Shown: in pieces, positions 1 through 10,679 of the stretch
Layout: each line of letters starts with the position of its first letter
Numbering within the stretch: the first letter of the stretch is position 1
Assembly (NCBI GenBank): GCA_902625475.1
Contig: CACOBR010000008.1
Span: forward strand, 1-57,823
Direction of reading: 5' to 3'
From: an uncultured Alphaproteobacteria bacterium
Lineage (GTDB): Bacteria > Pseudomonadota > Alphaproteobacteria > Rhodobacterales > Rhodobacteraceae
Length of the DNA: 57,823 nt
Made by a program: the position numbers and the translations under genes
Notes under the pieces: model-generated
Database searches by the model: none
What the model was told of the DNA's origin: nothing
Seen by the model: the letters and a program-made list of their open reading frames with translations, nothing else

Positions 1-12
1 AAAAACTGAATA

Positions 13-990
13 ATGAAACCGAAAATTGGAATAACAATGGGTGATCCTGCAGGTGTAGGGCCCGAATTAATAGCCAAACTTTTACAAAATAAAAATTTCG
101 ATTTATCTGATTTTATTATTTTTGGCTCTTATAAAATTCTCAAAAATGAGCTAAAAAAATACAAAATTGATATTCCTTTAAAAAAAATTACAGCTGAAAA
201 ATCAGTTGATTGTACTACTAATACTATAAAAGTTTTTGAGACAAGGGAAATTAACTTCAATTATAATATGGGAGAGATAAATGCAAATTGTGGAAAATTG
301 GCTTATGAATCTATATTGAATGCAATAGATTTCGCACAAAATGGTATTATAAAAGGGATAGTAACTGCACCTATTAATAAAGAATCTTTAAAATTAGCTT
401 CAATTGATTTAATAGGTCATACAGAAATTTTATCCCAGAAAACTAAATCTAAGGATGTTTTTATGCTTATGGTTAATGACGATATAAAAGTTATCCTTTG
501 CACAATACACGTACCGTTGCTCAAAGCTATATTATCACTTAATGAAAGCTTAATTTATAAAACTATCAATGGTGCGAATATAGCTTGTCAGCATTTTGGT
601 ATAAGAAGACCTAAAATTGGTGTTTCTGGATTAAACCCACACGCAGGTGAAAACGGAACAATGGGTGAAGAGGAAGAAATTTTTATTAAGCCTGCAATCG
701 CAAATGCTATAGATTCTGGATTAAATGTTCTTGGTCCAATTTCACCAGATGTCATTTATTCGATGGCTAGAGAAAAAAAAATTGATATTGTTGTTTCTCT
801 TTATCATGATCAAGGCTTAATACCATTTAAATATTTAGGTATTGGAAATGGTGTAAATATCACTGTAGGTTTACCTTTTGTTAGAACAAGTCCAGATCAT
901 GGTACAGCTTTTGATATTGCAGGAAAGAGTATTGCTAAACCAGATAGCTTTTTCAGAGCAGTAAAGTGTGCCCAAAAGATGATAGTTTAG
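13..990 (+). CDS. pdxA: 4-hydroxythreonine-4-phosphate dehydrogenase PdxA
   Basis: Oxidises 4-phosphohydroxy-L-threonine in the DXP-dependent pyridoxal phosphate pathway, in the cytoplasm. The 325-residue protein is full length for the family. Visible signatures are GDPAGVGPE at residues 10-18, the metal-site GHTE near residue 136, SGLNPHAGENG near 205, YHDQGLIPFKYLGIGNG near 260 and a C-terminal RTSPDHGTAFDIAG. The ATG lies just after a stop codon at the window edge, so an upstream gene probably precedes it; in many proteobacteria that is surA, but too little is visible to say. ksgA, the usual downstream partner, is absent. pdxH, the last step of the same pathway, lies at 40750-41331. Confidence is high. 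Confidence 0.96.
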   Translation: MKPKIGITMGDPAGVGPELIAKLLQNKNFDLSDFIIFGSYKILKNELKKYKIDIPLKKITAEKSVDCTTNTIKVFETREINFNYNMGEINANCGKLAYESILNAIDFAQNGIIKGIVTAPINKESLKLASIDLIGHTEILSQKTKSKDVFMLMVNDDIKVILCTIHVPLLKAILSLNESLIYKTINGANIACQHFGIRRPKIGVSGLNPHAGENGTMGEEEEIFIKPAIANAIDSGLNVLGPISPDVIYSMAREKKIDIVVSLYHDQGLIPFKYLGIGNGVNITVGLPFVRTSPDHGTAFDIAGKSIAKPDSFFRAVKCAQKMIV

Positions 991-999
991 TGATATTTG

Positions 1000-1028
1000 A
1001 AATTTAGTTTAACGTTAAACTAAATTTT
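1000..1028 (+). terminator. 28-bp perfect palindrome after pdxA, probable terminator
   Basis: Positions 1000-1027 form a perfect self-complementary sequence centred on AACGTT, with arms reading AAATTTAGTTTAAC. The right arm runs into a T-rich tract. This fits an intrinsic terminator for pdxA. The perfect symmetry could also make it a protein-binding site upstream of htpG. Confidence 0.6.
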
Positions 1029-1054
1029 TGTTTTTAAAATATTTTATTTTTTTT

Positions 1055-1090
1055 CTTGATATTTTGTGTTTGGTTTATCATTTATATAGA
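1055..1090 (+). promoter_or_regulatory. possible heat-shock-type promoter for htpG
   Basis: CTTGAT at 1055-1060 resembles the -35 element of alphaproteobacterial RpoH promoters. An AT-rich stretch follows (TATCAT at 1075-1080 and TTATAT at 1082-1087), and the start codon is at 1121. Spacing to either candidate -10 is not ideal. The call rests mostly on htpG being a typical RpoH target. Confidence 0.3.
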
Positions 1091-1120
1091 AATTTAATTT
1101 TCTAAAGATGAGGTTTAATA

Positions 1121-2983
1121 ATGAGCAAACAACCGTTTGAAGCTGATACAGGTCGCGTTTTAAATATTGTAATAAATTCTTTATATTCGGACAAAGATAT
1201 ATTTTTGAGAGAATTAATTTCAAACAGTTCTGATGCTATCGATAAACGTAGGTTTGAAAGATTATCTAACAAATCTTCTATAAACGAAAAAATTGATTAT
1301 GAAATTAAGATTGATGTTTCCTCAAAAGAAAACACTATAAGTATTAGTGATAATGGCATTGGCATGGACAAGGATGATTTGGTCAATTCTTTGGGAACAA
1401 TTGCTAAATCTGGTACGACGGAATTTCTGGCTAAATTAGAAGCAGCAAAGGATGAAGATAAATCCAAATCATTGAATCTAATAGGCCAATTTGGTGTCGG
1501 TTTTTATGCTGCCTTTATGGTCTCCGAAAGTGTTGAAGTAATATCAAAAAAAGATGGTTCAAATAATGCGTTTTCTTGGTCATCTGATGGTGTAACTGGG
1601 TTTGAAATAAAAGATTCTAGTCGTGATAATGTTGGCACAACTGTTAAGTTATACTTAAAAAAAAGTGAAAAAAATTATACTAAAAGAGAAAAATTAGTAG
1701 AGATCGTAAAAAAATACTCTGATCATATACAGTTTCCAATAATTTTCCTTGATGGTAAATCTAAAGATAAAGATACATTGAATGACGCTTCTGCTATTTG
1801 GATGAAGTCCAAAAGTGATATTACTGACGAACAATACAATGAATTCTTCTCACAATCTGGTGGTGGTTTTGGAAAACCTTTAATTACTCTTCACAACAAA
1901 GCAGAAGGTATGATTAGTTACACCAGTCTTTTGTTTATTCCCGAAATGAAACCCTTTGATTTGTTTCATGTAGATAGATCACCAAAAGTAAAACTTTATG
2001 CAAATAGAGTTTTTATTACTGATACTTTAGATAACGTTCTCCCGAGATGGTTAAGATTTATGAATGGGGTATTAGATACTTCAGATTTAAATTTAAATGT
2101 CAGTAGGGAAATGTTACAGCATAGCCCAGCCCTTAAGAGGATTTCAAAAGCTCTTAAGAAGAAAATAATAAATGAATTAAAGAGATTAAAAGATAAAGAC
2201 ACAGACAAATTTAACAAATTCTGGAACGAATTTGGGGCCGTTTTTAAAGAAGGTATTTATGAGGATACGGACCATAAGACAGATATTTTAAAACTTTCAA
2301 AATTTAAATCAAGTAATAGTAAAGATGAAATTTACCTTTCTGATTATGTTGAAAGTATGCATAAAAAACAGGAAAACATTTTCTATATTGCTGTGGATAA
2401 TATTGATCAAGCAATGAATAGCCCGCATCTTGAAGCATTTAAATCAAAAAAAATTGATGTTTTATTTTTAACAGATCCTATAGATACATTTTGGCTATCT
2501 ACGCAGGATAACTATGACGGTAAGAAATTTGTTTCCATCACACAAGGATCTATTGACTTGTCAAATTTTAATGAAAAGAAAGATGACAAAGGCACCAAAG
2601 AAGATGTTTCAAAGAAATTTAAAGATTTAACTGAGGGTATTAAAAAGTCACTAGGAGATAATGTAACAGATGTAAAAATATCTGATAAATTAATTGATAG
2701 TGCTTGTTGTCTAGTTGCTCCAGATAGTGGGATGGATGTTCAAATGGAAAAAATAATGAAAATGCAAAATAAAGATTTTAAGGGAATGCCTAGGATTCTA
2801 GAGGTGAATCCTAATCATTCTCTGATGAATCATATGTCTAAAATTTTAAAATCAAACCAAAATGAATTTGATGATTTGTCAAAAATTTTACTTGATCAGG
2901 CAAGGTTATTGGAGGGTCATTTACCAAATGATGTAAGTTTTTATTGTAAAAAAATTAATGAGCTCATTACATCAAAAGTTTAA
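1121..2983 (+). CDS. htpG: Molecular chaperone HtpG (Hsp90 family)
   Basis: ATP-dependent cytoplasmic chaperone. Length (620 aa) is close to the E. coli protein. The N-terminal GHKL ATPase domain shows ELISNSSDAIDK near residue 30, SDNGIGM near 77 and GQFGVGFYAAFM near 122. The middle domain carries the conserved RVFITD stretch, and the C-terminal dimerisation domain ends in helices. A GATGAGG ribosome-binding site precedes the ATG. It is transcribed alone, after a palindromic terminator-like sequence and facing a leftward GST gene. Confidence 0.97.
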   Translation: MSKQPFEADTGRVLNIVINSLYSDKDIFLRELISNSSDAIDKRRFERLSNKSSINEKIDYEIKIDVSSKENTISISDNGIGMDKDDLVNSLGTIAKSGTTEFLAKLEAAKDEDKSKSLNLIGQFGVGFYAAFMVSESVEVISKKDGSNNAFSWSSDGVTGFEIKDSSRDNVGTTVKLYLKKSEKNYTKREKLVEIVKKYSDHIQFPIIFLDGKSKDKDTLNDASAIWMKSKSDITDEQYNEFFSQSGGGFGKPLITLHNKAEGMISYTSLLFIPEMKPFDLFHVDRSPKVKLYANRVFITDTLDNVLPRWLRFMNGVLDTSDLNLNVSREMLQHSPALKRISKALKKKIINELKRLKDKDTDKFNKFWNEFGAVFKEGIYEDTDHKTDILKLSKFKSSNSKDEIYLSDYVESMHKKQENIFYIAVDNIDQAMNSPHLEAFKSKKIDVLFLTDPIDTFWLSTQDNYDGKKFVSITQGSIDLSNFNEKKDDKGTKEDVSKKFKDLTEGIKKSLGDNVTDVKISDKLIDSACCLVAPDSGMDVQMEKIMKMQNKDFKGMPRILEVNPNHSLMNHMSKILKSNQNEFDDLSKILLDQARLLEGHLPNDVSFYCKKINELITSKV

Positions 2984-3003
2984 GTTTTATAACATTTATA
3001 AAA

Positions 3004-3609
3004 TCATAAACTCCAGGCTTTTTTCAAGGCAGGTCTTGCAAGTAACCGTTTTATGTACGATTCAAGAAATGGCTTATTGGTGAAATCAATTCTTAAATTT
3101 TTTGACATTATTACTGCATGGCCAGTCATCATATCAGCTGCAGAGAATTCACCTGTAAGATAATTTTTATTTTCCATATTTTTTTCTACAACATCTAGCA
3201 TTTTTGACAGAAGTTTGGTTGCTCTAGCAAGATTTACCTCACTTCTTTTTTCTGGAGGTAGAAAAATTGTTTCAACTACTATTATATTCATTTGTGGCAT
3301 AATCATACCTTCTGCATAATGAAACCACTGTAAATAGGACGGAAATTCTTTACTATTTATTTCTGGAATAAATTGATTATTTCCATATTTACTAATAATA
3401 TATTGAATGATAGCTCCAGATTCTGAAATTATTAATTCATCATCTTCTAGTGTTGGTACTCTTCCAAGTGGATTTAATTTTTTATAGCGCTCTTCCCTCA
3501 TTTCTTTGTCGCCTAGTTTGTATTTTTTAATTGTGTAAGGTAAGTTTAATTCTTCTAATAACCAAGCCACTCTTACTGCTCTGCTATTTTGTGCATAGTG
3601 TAATAACAT
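3004..3609 (-). CDS. Glutathione S-transferase family protein
   Basis: A 201-residue GST-fold protein. The N-terminal thioredoxin-like domain starts MLLHYAQNSRAVRVAWLLEE, contains the cis-proline region GRVPTLEDD and ends with SESGAIIQYI, which matches the glutathione-binding ESxAI motif. An all-helical C-terminal domain follows. The start has a good GGAGAG ribosome-binding site. It is last in a leftward group behind a start-less secreted-protein frame (3630-4019) and an RRF-like gene (4024-4662). The substrate cannot be read from sequence; detoxification or thiol chemistry is likely. Confidence 0.9.
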   Translation of the reverse strand: MLLHYAQNSRAVRVAWLLEELNLPYTIKKYKLGDKEMREERYKKLNPLGRVPTLEDDELIISESGAIIQYIISKYGNNQFIPEINSKEFPSYLQWFHYAEGMIMPQMNIIVVETIFLPPEKRSEVNLARATKLLSKMLDVVEKNMENKNYLTGEFSAADMMTGHAVIMSKNLRIDFTNKPFLESYIKRLLARPALKKAWSL

Positions 3610-3629
3610 CTTTTATCTCTCCAGCTTTT

Positions 3630-4019
3630 TCACTTAATTTTACAAGGCCAAAACTTACTAAAAATATTCCATAAATGATCAATTGCATTACCGTCTTTTA
3701 TCGTAGTATTTTTTTGAGAATAAATTTCTAGTGCTTTGATGATTTGATCAAACTTAACTCCTCTAGTATTTAATTTGTGTAGTTGGTCTGGAAATGAATC
3801 AAATTGACAATTATGATTAGCAATTTCTAAATATCCCCTTATAAAAAAATGGCATGCTTCTTTATTATGATTATTTGCCTTTAGGTTTGTATCAAATGAA
3901 CAAAACTCTTTGAGGTAATTAAATTTTAAACTTTCTGCAGTGCTTGATGTTGAAATTAAATAAATAGAAAAAAAAGAAATTATTGCAATAAGCCCTAATT
4001 TATTGAAATAAAGGTATAT
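3630..4019 (-). CDS. Secreted-protein reading frame lacking a normal start codon
   Basis: On the minus strand an open frame of about 129 codons runs from just after the RRF-like gene to TGA at 3632-3630. Its translation looks like a real protein. A basic start (KKIYLYF) leads into a hydrophobic segment (LGLIAIISFFSIYLIS) and a signal-peptidase-like STA|ES site, then a mature domain with four cysteines and a CHFFIRGYLEIA stretch. That stretch is loosely like Rap1a/Tai-type small periplasmic proteins, a weak resemblance. No ATG, GTG or TTG lies in frame near the beginning. The natural starting point is a GTT overlapping the upstream stop, or ATA at 4019-4017. It may be a gene with a rare start, a gene recently inactivated at its start codon, or a sequence error. 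Confidence 0.45.
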   Translation of the reverse strand: MYLYFNKLGLIAIISFFSIYLISTSSTAESLKFNYLKEFCSFDTNLKANNHNKEACHFFIRGYLEIANHNCQFDSFPDQLHKLNTRGVKFDQIIKALEIYSQKNTTIKDGNAIDHLWNIFSKFWPCKIK

Positions 4020-4023
4020 TTTT

Positions 4024-4662
4024 TTAACCTTTAAAGTTTTTCAGTTTTTTCATTAACTGCTCATCATCATTTTTAGGCTGAAAATATTTACCCATTACCT
4101 TCATTCTTTTCTTAAGAATATGTAATTTAGCAATTTGAACGTAATATTCTATTATATCGTCAAGATTTTTTCTTGCTCTACCAGCTTCGGCTACTTCAAT
4201 ATACTCATTTTCTAGGCCAGCTTTTAGTCTTTGGCTAGAATTTGCTTTCACACGAGTTAAGTTTGATACTGTACTTCTTGCCACTCGATCTAAATCATCT
4301 TCTATTCTCTCTAGATCTTCTAATGTAGGTGCTGGAACGATGATTGTTACGCGCTGAAGCTCTATATCACTTGTAACATTTTTAAAGCCTGCTAACTTTA
4401 TTTCCTCTACTACCAATGGTATTAATTCTCTACTATATACCATAAGGTCAAGTGATCTTGGCTTTAAACCAGGTTCTACATTTGCTACATCAGTAATTCT
4501 TCTTGGCCTTTTATCAACCATAATTTTTAAACCAAATAGGGCGTTTTTGTATGCATCTGAAGAACCTATTTGTTCTAAGTCAGTTCTTAGTTTTTCTATA
4601 GCAACTTTCATATTCTCATTCGCTTCTTGAGAATAAGAGTCAGTTAAATCTTCTTCATTCAT
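4024..4662 (-). CDS. Ribosome-recycling-factor-like protein (divergent RRF paralogue)
   Basis: The 212-residue protein follows the layout of ribosome recycling factor. A first helix (residues 15-35) is followed by a beta domain with RRITDVANVEPGLKPRSLDL (54-73) and LQRVTIIVPAPTLEDLERI (102-120). A long second and third helix follow, with SNLTRVKANSSQRLKAG (133-149) in place of the canonical RNIRRDANDKxK segment. The canonical protein is about 185 aa and sits with rpsB-tsf-pyrH. This gene is elsewhere, lacks several canonical arginines and has an extra basic tail. I infer an RRF-fold paralogue, perhaps acting on ribosomes or their assembly, but its role is unknown. It leads a leftward group with the start-less frame and the GST. 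Confidence 0.6.
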   Translation of the reverse strand: MNEEDLTDSYSQEANENMKVAIEKLRTDLEQIGSSDAYKNALFGLKIMVDKRPRRITDVANVEPGLKPRSLDLMVYSRELIPLVVEEIKLAGFKNVTSDIELQRVTIIVPAPTLEDLERIEDDLDRVARSTVSNLTRVKANSSQRLKAGLENEYIEVAEAGRARKNLDDIIEYYVQIAKLHILKKRMKVMGKYFQPKNDDEQLMKKLKNFKG

Positions 4663-4823
4663 TAGTTAACCTGTTTAGAAATTAAATATTTTATAATTTA
4701 TCATAAAATAGCTTTTTAGTCTACTTTCAAGATATAAATATGATATATGGTTTTAATTATTAACTTTATTTTTATAAAATATGTTTTTAAGATTAAAGAC
4801 TAAAGTAAATATATCTTTTAAAA

Positions 4824-5111
4824 ATGTTTGGATTAATAGGATACGCATTATTATCAATTATAACTACGTTAGTTTTAAGTCCTGTAATAAAGTTTGGAAA
4901 AGGATTTTCCACATATATTTGTGTATTTGGAATGGTATATTTGGTAGTTCTATTTATTTCTCCTAATACTCATTTTGAGCCAGGTTGGTTTAAATTTATA
5001 GGTTATTTTTTTGGTTTTTTATGCATTTTTATTTTTATATATTTGGTTTGGAAAAAAATGAAAAAGCAACAGCAGTTAGCTGATATTATGGAAGAAAATG
5101 AGCAAAATTAA
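4824..5111 (+). CDS. Small three-helix membrane protein, unknown function
   Basis: A 95-residue hydrophobic protein. Predicted membrane segments are residues 3-20, 30-47 and 56-75, followed by a charged cytoplasmic tail rich in K, Q and E (KKMKKQQQLADIMEENEQN). I do not recognise a family. The ribosome-binding site is weak. It lies alone between the divergent RRF-like gene and the convergent cbbR. An overlapping frame from 4781 encodes low-complexity sequence and is not believed. Confidence 0.6.
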   Translation: MFGLIGYALLSIITTLVLSPVIKFGKGFSTYICVFGMVYLVVLFISPNTHFEPGWFKFIGYFFGFLCIFIFIYLVWKKMKKQQQLADIMEENEQN

Positions 5112-5115
5112 CTTT

Positions 5116-6063
5116 TTATTTTTTTGGCATTAATTCAATTTTATTTTCTAATAAAAATTTTTTGAACATCAGTACATCTGGATCTAGATTTGTTTCTTGC
5201 AAATTTACAAGAAACCATTGTCTAACTATAGGTAAGTTTGCCAAATTTACAGCTTCAATTTTTCCCTCATTAAGTTCATTTAGTGCTGTGGATGCCGATA
5301 TCATTGCAATCCCTAAACCGGCTAAAACACCCTGTTTAATAGCTTCATTAGATGAAAACTCCTTTTTATCATATTGTCTTCCTTTGCCTATTGTATCAAG
5401 GAAACGTTCCAATAAAATTCTAGTTCCGGATCCTTCTTCTCTTACAAGGAATGTTTCTTTACTTAAAATTTTATATATTTGTTCATTTTTAAGAGTTTTA
5501 TAATTTTGTAATGAATTGAGTATTTTATGGTCCTTTTTGGTTATAATGATATGAGGATTATCACCTAAAATTTCAGCTTTTACTTTAGGGACTATCGGTG
5601 GTCTGCCGGTTATTGCTAAATCTACATTTCCTTCTCTTAAGGATTTTATAATCTCATTACGGTTTCCTATTACTAAATCAATTAATAAGTCAGGAAATTC
5701 TTTCTGAGCTTTAGCTATAATCCATGGGCAAAAGTATTGAGCTGTAGTAACTGCTCCAAGCTTTACATATCCAGTTTTACCAATTTTCAATTGTTCAATT
5801 CTTTGAAAGCTTCTTGAGATTTGATTATCTATTTGTTTATGAAGCTTAAGTAACTCATATCCAACATTTGATATTTTGATGAAACCGTTAGGTCCTCTTT
5901 CAAGTATTTTAACGTTCAGGTATTCTTCTAACTGATTTAATTGAATTGTAATTGCAGGAGGAGATAGATTCAAAAGATTAGCAGCATTTGCGAGCGATCC
6001 TGCTTCTGAAATAGTATGTAGTGTTCTTAAATGTTTAATTGTAATAAGTTTCTTCCAGTCCAT
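5116..6063 (-). CDS. cbbR: LysR-type regulator CbbR of the Calvin-cycle operon
   Basis: A 315-residue LysR-family regulator. A winged helix-turn-helix occupies residues 8-65 (HLRTLHTISEAGSLANAANL, then SPPAITIQLNQLEEYL). The effector-binding domain begins near residue 92 (GYVKLGAVTTAQYFCPWIIA), a stretch typical of CbbR. It is divergent from, and 90 bases away from, fbp, the first gene of the cbb operon. This is the classical cbbR arrangement, and CbbR is known to activate cbb transcription in response to metabolites such as RuBP or NADPH. Position and family together make the assignment strong. Confidence 0.93.
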   Translation of the reverse strand: MDWKKLITIKHLRTLHTISEAGSLANAANLLNLSPPAITIQLNQLEEYLNVKILERGPNGFIKISNVGYELLKLHKQIDNQISRSFQRIEQLKIGKTGYVKLGAVTTAQYFCPWIIAKAQKEFPDLLIDLVIGNRNEIIKSLREGNVDLAITGRPPIVPKVKAEILGDNPHIIITKKDHKILNSLQNYKTLKNEQIYKILSKETFLVREEGSGTRILLERFLDTIGKGRQYDKKEFSSNEAIKQGVLAGLGIAMISASTALNELNEGKIEAVNLANLPIVRQWFLVNLQETNLDPDVLMFKKFLLENKIELMPKK

Positions 6064-6073
6064 TAAATAATTC

Positions 6074-6131
6074 TTAACAGATATTAATAATAATTCAATT
6101 CTATTAAATAAAAAAATATATTAACAGAAAT
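6074..6131. promoter_or_regulatory. cbbR-fbp intergenic region with repeated TTAACAGAWAT
   Basis: TTAACAGATAT at 6074-6084 and TTAACAGAAAT at 6121-6131 form a direct repeat in the divergent cbbR/fbp spacer. The first continues to TTAA, giving a TTAA-N6-TTAA element that fits the loose T-N11-A rule for LysR regulators. They are candidate CbbR sites. No biochemical support can be seen here. Confidence 0.4.
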
Positions 6132-6152
6132 ACGAACTCTGGGAGAATCAAA

Positions 6153-7181
6153 ATGGCATATTCTATTAGCAACTTTGACATTTTACCAAAAAATTTGGAT
6201 TCAGATCTTGTTGAAACAGTTGATAAAATAGCTAAAGTAGCTTGTCATTTATCTTACCTTATTTCTATTGGATCTCTATCTTCAATTAGTATAAATCAAA
6301 AAACTTCCACAAATTCTGATGGTGATGAACAAAAAGCACTAGATGTCTATGCGGACGAAGCCTATTTAGCTGAATTTAAAAATTCACCAGTAAAACTTTA
6401 TGCCTCTGAAGAACAGGACCATGTAATTGACCTTGAAAACGGTGGAAGATTAGCATTAGCAATAGACCCATTAGATGGATCATCCAATATTGACACAAAT
6501 GTTTCAATTGGTTCAATTTTCTCAATTCGTAGCATTCCAGAAAACCGAACTCTAAATAAAAATAATATCTTTTTGGCTGCTGGATCGAAACAAATTGCTG
6601 CTGGTTACATTATTTTTGGTCCCCAAACAATGTTTGTTGTAACGTTTGGAAATGGCGTAAAGTATTACATACTTGATAGAAATAAAAATTTGTTTATCGA
6701 TGCAAAAATAGAAACTACTATACCTGCAGATACTAGAGAGTATGCTGTAAACGCTTCTAATGCTAGGCATTGGGAGAAAAGAATGAAAAATTATATTGAC
6801 GATAGCATAGCAGGAAAGTCTGGCCCAAGAGGCACCGATTTTAATATGAGATGGGTGGCATCCCTTGTTGCTGAAACTCATAGAATTTTATCTAGAGGTG
6901 GTATTTTTATTTATCCAGCAGATTCAAGAAAAGGATATGAAAAAGGAAGATTAAGAATGGTTTATGAATGTGCCCCAATTGCTTTTTTAATTGAGCAAGC
7001 TGGAGGTGCAGCAACTGATAGTTTCAATAGAATTCTAGATTTAGAAGTTGATGAGCTTCATCAACGAACACCTTTTGCTTTTGGTTCAAGAAATGAGATT
7101 GCACGATTGCAGGCTTATAACGATTTACCTGAGGCTGAAGTTTCACCGTTATTTAGAAAACGTGGATTATTTAGTAATTAA
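6153..7181 (+). CDS. cbbF: Class I fructose-1,6-bisphosphatase (Calvin cycle)
   Basis: Hydrolyses fructose 1,6-bisphosphate to fructose 6-phosphate. The metal-site signature DPLDGSSNID lies near residue 105, preceded by ASEEQ. Later come GPRGTDFNMRWVASLVAETH and the substrate-binding GGIFIYPADSRKGYEKGRLR. Length (342 aa) is usual for class I enzymes. A GGGAGAAT ribosome-binding site at 6141-6148 precedes the ATG. It opens the cbb operon, 15 bases before phosphoribulokinase, so it most likely serves RuBP regeneration, although it may also be the cell's gluconeogenic FBPase. Confidence 0.95.
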   Translation: MAYSISNFDILPKNLDSDLVETVDKIAKVACHLSYLISIGSLSSISINQKTSTNSDGDEQKALDVYADEAYLAEFKNSPVKLYASEEQDHVIDLENGGRLALAIDPLDGSSNIDTNVSIGSIFSIRSIPENRTLNKNNIFLAAGSKQIAAGYIIFGPQTMFVVTFGNGVKYYILDRNKNLFIDAKIETTIPADTREYAVNASNARHWEKRMKNYIDDSIAGKSGPRGTDFNMRWVASLVAETHRILSRGGIFIYPADSRKGYEKGRLRMVYECAPIAFLIEQAGGAATDSFNRILDLEVDELHQRTPFAFGSRNEIARLQAYNDLPEAEVSPLFRKRGLFSN

Positions 7182-7196
7182 TTAGAGGGTTTTTTT

Positions 7197-8072
7197 ATGA
7201 GTACTAAACATCCTATTATTTCAGTAGTTGGTTCTTCAGGAGCAGGAACTTCAACAGTTAAAGATACCTTTGAAAAAATTTTTTTAAGAGAAAATGTATC
7301 AGCTGCAATGATTGAAGGGGATGCATTTCATAAATTTAATAGAATTGAAATGAAAGCAGAATTGGAGCGAAGGTATTCTCTTGGAGATCAAACATTCTCT
7401 CACTTTTCTTACGATGCAAATTTGTTAAGTAAATTAGAAGATACTTTTAAAAACTACGGTGAGACAGGTAATGCAAAAACACGTACCTATGTTCATAATT
7501 TTGATGAAAGTAAGTTCTATAATGTTCCTGCTGGTGAATTTACCGATTGGCGTGATTTGCCTTATGATACTGACCTCCTTTTTTATGAGGGATTACATGG
7601 TGCAGCTAAATTTGAAAATATCAACATTTCCAAATATACAGATTTAAAGATAGGTGTTGTTCCTGTAATTAATTTAGAATGGATACAAAAGATCCATAGA
7701 GATACTGACGCAAGAGGTTATACTACTGAAGCTGTAACTGATACTATTCTTAGAAGGATGCATGACTATGTACATTGCATTTGCCCTCAATTTACTGAAA
7801 CTGATATTAATTTTCAAAGGGTTCCTGTTGTTGATACGTCGAATCCATTTATTGCAAGGTGGATACCTACTGCTGATGAAAGTATAGTTGTTATTAGATT
7901 TAGAGACCCTCATGGTATTGATTTCCCTTATTTAGTTTCTATGATACATGACAGTTGGATGAGTAGGGCTAACTCCATTGTTATTCCTGGAGGTAAATTG
8001 GATCTCGCAATGCAACTTATTCTTACTCCACTTATTAAAAGATTAATAGAAAGATCAAAAAAATCAGGTTAA
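7197..8072 (+). CDS. cbbP: Phosphoribulokinase
   Basis: Phosphorylates ribulose 5-phosphate to RuBP, the step unique to the Calvin cycle. The 291-residue protein is the octameric bacterial type. The P-loop GSSGAGTSTV is at residues 12-21, followed by IEGDAFHKFNR near 40, HFSYDANL near 63 and a Walker B-like LLFYEGLHGA near 127. It sits between fbp and fba with short spacing, so co-transcription is likely. Together with RuBisCO it shows a true Calvin-Benson cycle rather than a nucleotide-salvage RuBisCO. Confidence 0.96.
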   Translation: MSTKHPIISVVGSSGAGTSTVKDTFEKIFLRENVSAAMIEGDAFHKFNRIEMKAELERRYSLGDQTFSHFSYDANLLSKLEDTFKNYGETGNAKTRTYVHNFDESKFYNVPAGEFTDWRDLPYDTDLLFYEGLHGAAKFENINISKYTDLKIGVVPVINLEWIQKIHRDTDARGYTTEAVTDTILRRMHDYVHCICPQFTETDINFQRVPVVDTSNPFIARWIPTADESIVVIRFRDPHGIDFPYLVSMIHDSWMSRANSIVIPGGKLDLAMQLILTPLIKRLIERSKKSG

Positions 8073-8110
8073 TAATTTTGTATAATTAATGGGTAATTTA
8101 GGAGGACTTT

Positions 8111-10667
<2,557 letters not shown>

Positions 10668-10679
10668 GGAGAATAAATT

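Noticed and set aside
4781-4966. 61-codon frame overlapping the small membrane protein
   Set aside because: It is in a different frame from the 95-residue hydrophobic protein, with basic, low-complexity composition typical of a shadow frame.
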